NCBI GenBank assembly: GCA_001460835.1
Contig: CYKH01001902.1
Location: 6,363-56,198, forward strand
DNA: 49,836 nt
Source: Bodo saltans
Lineage: Eukaryota; Euglenozoa; Kinetoplastea; Eubodonida; Bodonidae
Direction: 5' to 3'
In this document: one piece after another, positions 17,090 through 24,558 of the stretch
How positions within the stretch are numbered: position 1 is the first letter of the stretch
Layout of the letters: the number at the start of each line of letters is the position of its first letter
Made by a program: the position numbers and the translations under genes
The notes under the pieces: model-generated
Database searches by the model: none
What the model was told of the DNA's origin: nothing
What the model saw: the letters and a program-made list of their open reading frames with translations, nothing else

Positions 17090-20000
17090 ATGGAAGACGG
17101 AGCCCAACCGATAGTTCCAAAGCCACCTACAGTGGTGAAGCCGTCAGAGAAGATTGCCGCAAATCGCCGTGCACTCTCCGTCTTGCTGCGGCAAGTTAGC
17201 AATGATGGATCTTCTTCTGTCAATGATCTCTCGTCCACGGATGATGGGCATGGAGGTCGCGCCCCTAGAAGAGCACATCGAACCGTTGGTCTCCTCCGAG
17301 AAATGACCAAAATTAAGACCCTTGAGGAACTTCTGGAGCATGAGTCGCAATATCGAGGGATCATCGAAAGCAATCAGACAAGACAGCGCGCATCCATCAC
17401 CACTCAAAAGTACGGTGTCATCACTGTGATCGAAGAGCAAGCTGTTGTTCATGATGCCGAACAATCGAAGCGTCACTTTGTCGAGCTAGACGAAGCCCAC
17501 TCTCGTCTCAAGCATCTCTCGCTCCTTCAGCTGATCACCGAAGAATTCTCACAGCGGACTCGAGTAGAACGTCAGCATCCTCCCCAGTGTTTTGTTGACT
17601 CGTACGTTGATATTCAACTTCGTCTCTTGCGTCAGCGTGAGCGAGTGGAGCGAAGTGACCTCCTGGAGCCCATGTACAGCTTGGAGACGTTAGAGGCATT
17701 TCATAGGTACCTTATGGAACAGGAGTATTGGATGGAGTGGGCTGGTAGCTTACGAGAAGTGATTGCAAAGAAGATGAACAGTGAACGCAGCTTCCTAGAG
17801 GCACAGAAGGAAGAGCGGGCCACATGCGAATTGCAGGAGTACGTGCATCGCGATGGCCTTGAGTCCGTTATGCACTCGCAGTACGTCCTATTCGTAGGTC
17901 AGTGCCGACGCGACCTTCGTTACCTCGAACACAACGACGTGCAAAAGGTGGAGGAACGGAAACGTGCAGCAATCGCCCGAGACGAAGAGCGCTGGTTCCA
18001 CACGATCGCAGAGGAGTCCGTCAGAGTTCGACGAGCTGTATCAGGAACCATTGAAGCGTCCAAGATTGGGTTCTCCGAACTTCAATGGCGCAATGTAATC
18101 GAATCTGAAGCGTCCAGTGCATTCCGTGAGGTGATGACTGCTTGTCTAAGAGGCTGGCACGCAGTCCACCAAACATCCATGAACAGAACCGAAGTGTTTT
18201 CGTCAACCATTCGCAGTGAGCAACTCCGCCGTGTCGACGTGGAAGACTCGTTCCGCGCAAGCATGAATGCGCTCCTCAGGCGAGCATTGGAGGAGCACCA
18301 GTTTGTCGCACATCGTGACTGGGAGCGCACACATGTGAAGGAATCGTACCTCGATGGAAGGGTTGCGATTTGGAAACAACAGGAAGGCCTCATTGACACC
18401 ATGTATCAACAACACCAAAGGCAAGTTCGCCTTCTCCGCCTCACCAGCAAAAGTGTTGTGCTTGAGAGCGTCGAGGCCGCTAAGAGGGACTTGATTGTTG
18501 TGGAACAATGGAAAGTGTTTCTTCTCTTTTATTTGTGGAGTTCCGTGCAGCGGTACAAGATTCTTTCCGTCACGACTGCCGCTGCCATCGAAAAAGAAGA
18601 GCAAGAAGCGTGGTCGTCACTTCAAAAACGCTTCGATGCTGGTGCCCTCGTCATTCACACAAACCCTCAGTACCGTATGGTGGAAGACGAAGACGCCCAA
18701 CGCGATGTCCTGAATGACCAGGAGTTAGATGCCCGGCTTTTCTTGTACCGGAACTTCAAAGCTGGTCGCAGAGACATTACCAAAGCAGTGGTGGAGGTCG
18801 GCAGTCTCCTTGTCACGTCAAGTGAAGACACTGCAAGGCGGCGCATCGAATCGCAAGCACTGTACGGCCGAATTGCCATTCAACACGCTGCGTTGCTCAG
18901 TGCGTGCGGCGCGGAGAAGAATGACACAATTGGAAAGAGCGAGGCGCTTGAACGCAGACTCATCTACGCGCGTATTCTCGATTACGTCCGAAACTTGTTT
19001 CGAGAAGATATCGAATATGAACAAGAAGGGGCCTTCCACGACATGGAACAGCACAAGCTTCTCGACGAGGAGCTACAGACCAGAGTTGCCATGCTTGGTG
19101 AAGAAGACGAACGAAGTGCATTCCTGTTTAAGATGTCGGACGCGAAGCATTACAGACTTGCGCACCTCATGCGTGAAGAGATGGAGCAGCGGACGTCGAT
19201 CCTCGCCGCCGCTGATGTTGGCTTCAATGCGCTCTCCACTAAGATTGCGTGCAGTAGTTTTGGTAGCTCCTCTCCGTCACTGTTTTTCTCGACTTTGCAG
19301 GACCGTGCACTGCTTCGTCAACTCCGCATGTACGACGCGAAATCTTTTATGGAAGACCTTGAGAAGGAAACGCAACAGGTTCTATGCGCTGATGAACCTT
19401 CGCGGCGTCGATTGATGGTCATGAGCGAGTTTCATCAACGCAGCGAGCTCACCATGATTCATCACGAGGCCGTTTCTCGTAATGTCATTGCACTTCAGGA
19501 AGAACGAGAAGCAAAAAGCGTCATGGATGCAGCGTTTCGTTTGTTGTCGCGAGACGTGGCCCACCACGAACATATCGCGGTTCGTGAAGTTGGAAACGTG
19601 GAAGCTGTTGCTCGGAACAATGCCGACGTGGAGGAACGAGTGCAGCTGCTACGGCTTCTTGAAACGCAAGAGGAACAATACCGCGTCGCTGAGCAACAAA
19701 TTCGATTACGGATGCTGTTGGACGAAGGTCCGTTGCTACGAGAGTACTTCAGACAAGCGGAAGAATTTGCATCGTCAGAAGACATTCAACGAGATACGAT
19801 TCGATGTTTGTGGATCGCGGAAAGTGCGGTTCAGCGCACTGCTGAACTTGAGCGGCAACAACGTGAAGCGGAAATGCAGGCGGCGCTTTATCAACAGCAA
19901 GTTGAAGAGACCGCAGCTAGTACCGAACACAGCGAAACGACGGCACAAGCAGAGAGTCCACATGCGGACGAGGAGCCCCCAGTGATGGAGGCCTACACCA

Positions 20001-20455
20001 TCATGTCGCCCCCCGCTAAGATGAAGGCGCCGAAACGAGCACAGGTCTTCGATGTGGTCCTGCACAGCGTCCAGCTCTCGACCCTCACCAAAGCCATTGC
20101 GGCCTCAGGGGGCCCTTTTATGCTCCAAGCTAGCAGCAACATGGAAGAGGCTGCCTTGCAGTGGACCACCGTTCCGTACGATGAAACACAGCACATCGCC
20201 ATCGGTAGCAAGACGCTGAAGGTTCTTCAGCCAGTCGACACGGCGGCGTGTCGTTGGGAGGTGGAGGGCGAGGTTGGAGTTAGCGTTTCGTTGCAAGTAC
20301 TTCTTGGCGGCGAGCCGATCCTCAGTGGGCTGCGCCACGTGCCATGGTCGGAGTGCGTGGAGACAACCAACGATGGACTGATCACGCTGCCCCTCATCAC
20401 CGAGCATGCTGGAATGGCGTCCGGGAAGGCAACGCTATTGATTGAAATTCGGTAA
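17090..20455 (+). CDS. Large coiled-coil protein with a beta-rich, possibly C2-like C-terminus
   Basis: This 1121-residue protein has no family I can name. From residue 80 to about 945 it is almost entirely helical and highly charged, rich in Glu, Arg and Gln with many aromatic positions, and shows spaced repeats of patterns such as LL-x-E-x-x-R and IEYEQEGAFHDME. An Ala/Glu/Thr-rich hinge follows. The last 135 residues change character to alternating hydrophobic strands (FDVVLHSVQLSTLTKAIAAS, then MLQASSNMEE, then KATLLIEIR at the end), the look of a beta-sandwich such as C2. Length and architecture resemble axonemal or cytoskeletal proteins of kinetoplastids. There is no signal peptide or membrane segment. 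Confidence 0.8.
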   Translation: MEDGAQPIVPKPPTVVKPSEKIAANRRALSVLLRQVSNDGSSSVNDLSSTDDGHGGRAPRRAHRTVGLLREMTKIKTLEELLEHESQYRGIIESNQTRQRASITTQKYGVITVIEEQAVVHDAEQSKRHFVELDEAHSRLKHLSLLQLITEEFSQRTRVERQHPPQCFVDSYVDIQLRLLRQRERVERSDLLEPMYSLETLEAFHRYLMEQEYWMEWAGSLREVIAKKMNSERSFLEAQKEERATCELQEYVHRDGLESVMHSQYVLFVGQCRRDLRYLEHNDVQKVEERKRAAIARDEERWFHTIAEESVRVRRAVSGTIEASKIGFSELQWRNVIESEASSAFREVMTACLRGWHAVHQTSMNRTEVFSSTIRSEQLRRVDVEDSFRASMNALLRRALEEHQFVAHRDWERTHVKESYLDGRVAIWKQQEGLIDTMYQQHQRQVRLLRLTSKSVVLESVEAAKRDLIVVEQWKVFLLFYLWSSVQRYKILSVTTAAAIEKEEQEAWSSLQKRFDAGALVIHTNPQYRMVEDEDAQRDVLNDQELDARLFLYRNFKAGRRDITKAVVEVGSLLVTSSEDTARRRIESQALYGRIAIQHAALLSACGAEKNDTIGKSEALERRLIYARILDYVRNLFREDIEYEQEGAFHDMEQHKLLDEELQTRVAMLGEEDERSAFLFKMSDAKHYRLAHLMREEMEQRTSILAAADVGFNALSTKIACSSFGSSSPSLFFSTLQDRALLRQLRMYDAKSFMEDLEKETQQVLCADEPSRRRLMVMSEFHQRSELTMIHHEAVSRNVIALQEEREAKSVMDAAFRLLSRDVAHHEHIAVREVGNVEAVARNNADVEERVQLLRLLETQEEQYRVAEQQIRLRMLLDEGPLLREYFRQAEEFASSEDIQRDTIRCLWIAESAVQRTAELERQQREAEMQAALYQQQVEETAASTEHSETTAQAESPHADEEPPVMEAYTIMSPPAKMKAPKRAQVFDVVLHSVQLSTLTKAIAASGGPFMLQASSNMEEAALQWTTVPYDETQHIAIGSKTLKVLQPVDTAACRWEVEGEVGVSVSLQVLLGGEPILSGLRHVPWSECVETTNDGLITLPLITEHAGMASGKATLLIEIR

Positions 20456-20629
20456 TCGTCCTCCGCCCTCCGGGTGTCCATGCAGCACTTTTTGTAGTTG
20501 TAGACTTTTGATGAGATTGTGCTGTTTTGAACTTTTTGTGTATGACCAATGTGATCCCTTACCCTCACACAAAATATTCTCAGTCATTTGGTGATAGGTG
20601 CTGCTTGAAACCCCAATGAAATGGGAGTC

Positions 20630-20655
20630 AACATTCTCTCCTTCGTTTGTTTAAG
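20630..20655 (+). promoter_or_regulatory. Probable trans-splice acceptor upstream of REV1
   Basis: A pyrimidine-rich stretch (about 20632-20652) ends at TTAAG, with the AG at 20654-20655. The first ATG after it is 20671, which opens a 72-codon frame, and not the REV1 ATG at 20874. Confidence 0.5.
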
Positions 20656-20670
20656 TATCACAAAAAGCAC

Positions 20671-20889
20671 ATGAACACAGAAAGCACTGACACTGCGATC
20701 CTTTCTGCAATCATTCGTCAAGCAACTGCTGACATCGGCAACCATCGATTTGTTCTCTCACCTGAAGCCGAAGCCATTCTTGTCGCGAAACTTCAACTTC
20801 ACTTGGCTCAGTTATCTTCAAATCACGACGAGGAGTCAACGACAACAACAAACTTGTTGACGTGCCCGTACACATGGAAGGTCAAGTGA
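20671..20889 (+). CDS. Short frame overlapping the REV1 start: possible REV1 N-terminus in another frame, or upstream ORF
   Basis: This frame encodes 72 residues and is the first ATG-initiated frame after the acceptor. It has natural-looking helical content (ILSAIIRQATADIGNHRF, then EAEAILVAKLQLHLAQL) followed by a Thr-rich stretch, and it ends 16 bases inside the REV1 frame. It could be a true N-terminal part of REV1 separated by an indel between about 20830 and 20875, or an overlapping upstream ORF that limits REV1 translation. No BRCT domain is recognisable in it. Confidence 0.4.
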   Translation: MNTESTDTAILSAIIRQATADIGNHRFVLSPEAEAILVAKLQLHLAQLSSNHDEESTTTTNLLTCPYTWKVK

Positions 20890-23018
20890 ATTCGCTCGCA
20901 CATTTTCAGCAGCACTCACGGCTGCATTTCATAGGCCAGTGGAAAACGAAAGCTCAAGATTATTTACAAGAGCTCTACGAAGCGCATCCTGAGTGGAACC
21001 ATGGTCGGTTGCACCGTCAACAGATTTACATTCATGTCGATATGGACGCGTACTTCTGCAGCGTTGCGCTCAGCAAGCCCGAGAACGCTCGATATCGTGA
21101 TCAACCAGTTGCCATCGCTGCAGGAAAAAACAACAGCGACGTATCCTCATGCAACTACATCGCACGATCGTTCGGCGTACATGCTGGGATGTGGGTAGGC
21201 GAAGCGAAAAAATTGTGTCCTCAGCTCATCACGCTTGGGTACGACCTTCCACGGTGTGAAGAGCTTAACAAGATGATCTATCAAGCCATTCTACGCTCGG
21301 TGCCCACAGCAAGCATGAACATCGCCCTCGAGGTCTACAGCGTCGACGAAGTCGTGATTGCGACAGACTGCGCTGATTATGACACGGCTCAGCGTTTCTG
21401 CGATACCCTTCGCGAGGAAATTGCGCTTGTGACAAGTGGTTGCACGGCCTCATGCGGAGTTGGGCCGAATATCCTTTTGGCACGGTTGGCAACGGCAGGA
21501 GCAAAACCAAATGGTGTGCTTGTGATACGGCCGGAAGAAGTACCGGCACTCCTTCGCAAGACCCCCATCACCGAACTTCATGGCATTGGACGTGTCACGT
21601 TGAAGAAAATAATCCCGTTAATTCCTGCCAGTGTGTTACGCGCGCGCGACATGAACATCAGCGATCATGTTCCTCCACGCCCCCCTCCTCCAGGGCTTGT
21701 GCGCAACCTTGCGGACGGTAGTGACGTCACCGATGAACGACAACAACCTGCGAACTCGAATCACGAAGACGCCATTGACGACCCCGATGAGGACGACAGT
21801 GACCAACCAATGCCATCATGCGCAGAGCTTCAGCACGTATCGAAAGCATCGCTGCAAGACGCCCTTGGCAAGAAACTAGGTGAACAGCTCTTTTCCCTTT
21901 GTAGAGGCAACGATGCGCGGGTTGTGAAACGTACGGGAGACCTCGAAGAGCAGGCACAACTTCCCAATGCCGTGGGTTGCTCGATGAACTACGCAGTGCG
22001 ACCACTATCCCTGCCTGATATGTCCCACATCATGAGGCAAGTGATTGGCGCTGTCGCCGCGAAGCTGCGTCGTCGACACGCCTGCGCGACACACGCACGT
22101 CTTTCCATTCTTGAACGTCACCCAGAGTACCCGAAAGAAACAACGAAGTTTATGGGCACGGGTCGGTGCGTCGAGCATCACGTCAGTGTGCCGCTGGAAC
22201 TAGGTGCCGTGACTGGCGAGCAAGAAGGGCATATTCTGGAAAGATGCGAGGCCACACTGTTCCCGCGCCTCACACTTCTCACTTCAGAGAAATTACTTCA
22301 ACCAGAAAAGCTGATGCTGGTGGAAGACATTCGGGGCGTCACCCTTCAGCTGAGTGGACTTCGTGCCATTATGCGAAGGACAGAGGGCAGCTCAGAAATG
22401 GGCCCTCAGTTCCGCCGCCGGATCGGACCTGGTGCACTGGAGGGGCAAATTTCGTTGACGGCCGCATTTCAGGCTGTTCGGCAACGCTCCTTTAAACGTC
22501 CTCGTGACGAACTTGAAGCGCCAGTGCAAGTCGTCGTGTCCTCCGACGACGAAGATAGCGACGCAGTATCGCCCACGGAAGACAATGACATAACGATGAT
22601 CAGCGCTTCCGATACCACGGACGCGAACATCATCGCGACGGCAGACGACACACATGGTGGTCCATCGGTCTCTGTCGTTGATGTTACGCCTGGTACAGTT
22701 GACACCCCACAATCGTCCCTTTTTGATGTGATTCAACAATTACGGAGGCATCTCCATAATGTGACAGTCTTCAGAGACATGGCAGCAAAGGCCGTCTCAT
22801 GCTTTGTTGCTCGGTCTGACTTGTTGGCATGCCGAGGACTTCTGCGGCAAGCAGTACTTTGGTTGGACACGGATATGACTGCGGAAGGAACAGAACGTCG
22901 GGGTGGCAAAACAATCACTCTCGAAACATTTCAATTTCTGCAGCACATCGTAACGCGGCACGTGAACCAATGGGCACAGCAGCGAGGCCGACCGACGCCA
23001 GTCATTCTTTTGTTGTGA
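20874..23018 (+). CDS. REV1: DNA repair protein REV1 (Y-family dCMP transferase)
   Basis: This 714-residue protein starts at the first ATG of its frame. The N-digit motif SRLHFIGQWK (Arg16-Leu17) matches the REV1 Arg/Leu pair that templates dCMP insertion. Polymerase motifs follow: IYIHVDMDAYFCSVAL, SCNYIARSFGVHAGM (the REV1 form), YSVDEVV with the catalytic Asp-Glu, and CGVGPNILLARLA. The little-finger region has KFMGTGRCVEHHV and LVEDIRGVTLQLSGL. An acidic Pro-rich insertion (about 265-320) separates palm/thumb from the rest. Near 548 an acidic patch preceded by valines (VQVVVSSDDEDSD) looks like a SUMO-interaction motif. The final 100 residues are four amphipathic helices resembling the REV1 C-terminal partner-binding domain. 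No BRCT domain is present in this frame. Role: translesion synthesis scaffold. Confidence 0.9.
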   Translation: MEGQVNSLAHFQQHSRLHFIGQWKTKAQDYLQELYEAHPEWNHGRLHRQQIYIHVDMDAYFCSVALSKPENARYRDQPVAIAAGKNNSDVSSCNYIARSFGVHAGMWVGEAKKLCPQLITLGYDLPRCEELNKMIYQAILRSVPTASMNIALEVYSVDEVVIATDCADYDTAQRFCDTLREEIALVTSGCTASCGVGPNILLARLATAGAKPNGVLVIRPEEVPALLRKTPITELHGIGRVTLKKIIPLIPASVLRARDMNISDHVPPRPPPPGLVRNLADGSDVTDERQQPANSNHEDAIDDPDEDDSDQPMPSCAELQHVSKASLQDALGKKLGEQLFSLCRGNDARVVKRTGDLEEQAQLPNAVGCSMNYAVRPLSLPDMSHIMRQVIGAVAAKLRRRHACATHARLSILERHPEYPKETTKFMGTGRCVEHHVSVPLELGAVTGEQEGHILERCEATLFPRLTLLTSEKLLQPEKLMLVEDIRGVTLQLSGLRAIMRRTEGSSEMGPQFRRRIGPGALEGQISLTAAFQAVRQRSFKRPRDELEAPVQVVVSSDDEDSDAVSPTEDNDITMISASDTTDANIIATADDTHGGPSVSVVDVTPGTVDTPQSSLFDVIQQLRRHLHNVTVFRDMAAKAVSCFVARSDLLACRGLLRQAVLWLDTDMTAEGTERRGGKTITLETFQFLQHIVTRHVNQWAQQRGRPTPVILLL

Positions 23019-23089
23019 ACGCAAACGCTCGGAGAGAGCACTCATTTGATTCTTATTACATTTCATTGTATTGCCTGTTATCATAAAAC

Positions 23090-23114
23090 TTTTCTGTTTT
23101 GGTTTTTTTTGAAG
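23090..23114 (+). promoter_or_regulatory. T-rich tract and AG before the exportin gene
   Basis: T-rich 23090-23110 ends in GAAG, with the AG at 23113-23114, ahead of ATG 23178. It is the likely trans-splice acceptor. Confidence 0.45.
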
Positions 23115-23177
23115 TTCATTGTGGAATAGAAGAGAATTTGCGTGGAACAGTTAATTGCGTCTTTCGTTATCAAAAAA

Positions 23178-24257
23178 ATGGATGCCATTCGCCGCGCAGC
23201 ATCACTATTTCGAAGTGGAGCACACAAAGAAGCAACCGCAGCACTAGCGGAAGCTCAAAGTATTCCAAGCCCAGAGATTGTTCACATTGGCACTCAGCTT
23301 CTCCAAGAAGTTGTGCCTGATGACTCATGCTATGTGCCCTTTTATGCAGCCCGCGTCGTACGTGGTGCAGTCATCCGTGACTGGTCATGCCATTGGAAAG
23401 CATCCTCGCAAGATATTTTGGCCTTCACTGCAAACTTTCTCACGACACGGGCTGCTGACCTCGTGCTTCCCTCCAACAAGCCGCTCCTCAGTGAAATGGC
23501 AACGTTGTGGGCAGTCGTTTGGAAGCTCCAGTGCGCAGAGGGTGACGACTCAACCCCCCAATTTGAAGCACTGAGGGCAGCTGTAATTGGACTCTTGCAA
23601 CTCGTCGACACCGCCGACACTGGAGACATGCTGTCTATGCGTATTATCGTTCGAGTCGTGTTGCTCAATCTCGTCGAAGAGTTTGGCCTTTACCAAGCGC
23701 AAAGCCACACACGCGTCCTCGCGTTGTCGGCGCATGAACGGTGCCGCAAAGGCTTCAAAGACATCATTCTACTTCCCTTGACTCAGCACTGCTTTCAATG
23801 GGGGCTGATGATGGACGTTGAAAACGAAAAGAGTGCCACCGCGTTGATTCAGCTCTGGTACTCACTATTGTGCTGGAACTTCTCCAATTCAGCGATTGGT
23901 GTGTCCTCCTCAACAGCTGATCGTATTCCTGACATATTATCCTGTGAAGGAGATGGGTGGCAGTACTTGTATGGTCGTTGTGGCGTGGTTCACCCGGGGT
24001 CAGGCGCCACCGTTCACGTTCTTGAAATTCTTGGGAATTGGGTGAGCGGTTTCCTTCATCAGACTTCAGGCAGCGCTCAAGAGGCATTGCAACTAACGCT
24101 TCAGTGTGTCCTGCAACTGACCGGACTCACGGCAGCGGAGTGGCCCATCGAACTTCGCTTTGCTCACTATGATCTCCAACGGAGCTGCGCTTGTGTTTCG
24201 CACGTTTGTGGAAGCAAAGCTGACAGAGTGCGTACAATCACAGCAATCGCTCAGTGA
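23178..24257 (+). CDS. Exportin-4-like karyopherin, 5' portion (frame broken)
   Basis: The N-terminal part of an importin-beta-family exportin. The segment FYAARVVRGAVIRDWSCHW corresponds to the conserved second HEAT repeat of exportin-4/exportin-7, where XPO4-type proteins have a similar AATAIMEAVVREW-like helix. Further helical repeats run to about residue 332 (nt 24172). From there on the frame enters duplicated sequence, and the last 27 codons are not the natural continuation. I start at ATG 23178, because the open frame upstream has no ATG. The gene resumes in another frame at 24455. Together the two parts give about 1050 residues, near the usual length of exportin-4, so this is one gene interrupted by rearrangement or misassembly. 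Confidence 0.75.
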   Translation: MDAIRRAASLFRSGAHKEATAALAEAQSIPSPEIVHIGTQLLQEVVPDDSCYVPFYAARVVRGAVIRDWSCHWKASSQDILAFTANFLTTRAADLVLPSNKPLLSEMATLWAVVWKLQCAEGDDSTPQFEALRAAVIGLLQLVDTADTGDMLSMRIIVRVVLLNLVEEFGLYQAQSHTRVLALSAHERCRKGFKDIILLPLTQHCFQWGLMMDVENEKSATALIQLWYSLLCWNFSNSAIGVSSSTADRIPDILSCEGDGWQYLYGRCGVVHPGSGATVHVLEILGNWVSGFLHQTSGSAQEALQLTLQCVLQLTGLTAAEWPIELRFAHYDLQRSCACVSHVCGSKADRVRTITAIAQ

Positions 24258-24328
24258 CGGCGTACCAGAGAGCAGCTTCAGCACTGAGTACGCGGAATCT
24301 CAGACGCAGTTGCTGGCACTTCTTGGCC
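24173..24328 (+). repeat. 156-bp duplicated exportin segment, copy A1
   Basis: About 96% identical to 24606-24761. The few differences are mostly synonymous. It is joined on its left to unrelated exportin sequence in the wrong frame, and on its right to a run of ten A. Confidence 0.85.
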
Positions 24329-24443
24329 AAAAAAAAAATGCAGCCCACGCAACAGACCGTGACATCACAGAAGATGAGTCTCGTATTGAAACACTCGATC
24401 ACTTGTTAAAAACGTGGCTGGAGCTGATCTCCAAGGCGTTTGC
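24329..24443 (+). repeat. 115-bp tandem duplication, copy B1
   Basis: It consists of A10 (24329-24338), one T, then 104 bases of exportin coding sequence. It repeats directly as 24444-24558 with three mismatches. The period of 115 is not a multiple of three, so the tandem breaks the frame. Confidence 0.88.
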
Positions 24444-24558
24444 AAAAAAAAAAGGCAGCCCACGCAACAGACCGTGACATCGCAGAAGATGAGTCTCGTA
24501 TTGAAACACTCGATCACCTGTTAAAAACGTGGCTGGAGCTGATCTCCAAGGCGTTTGC
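24444..24558 (+). repeat. 115-bp tandem duplication, copy B2
   Basis: It consists of A10 (24444-24453), one G, then the same 104 bases as copy B1. This copy is continuous with the downstream exportin frame. Confidence 0.88.
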
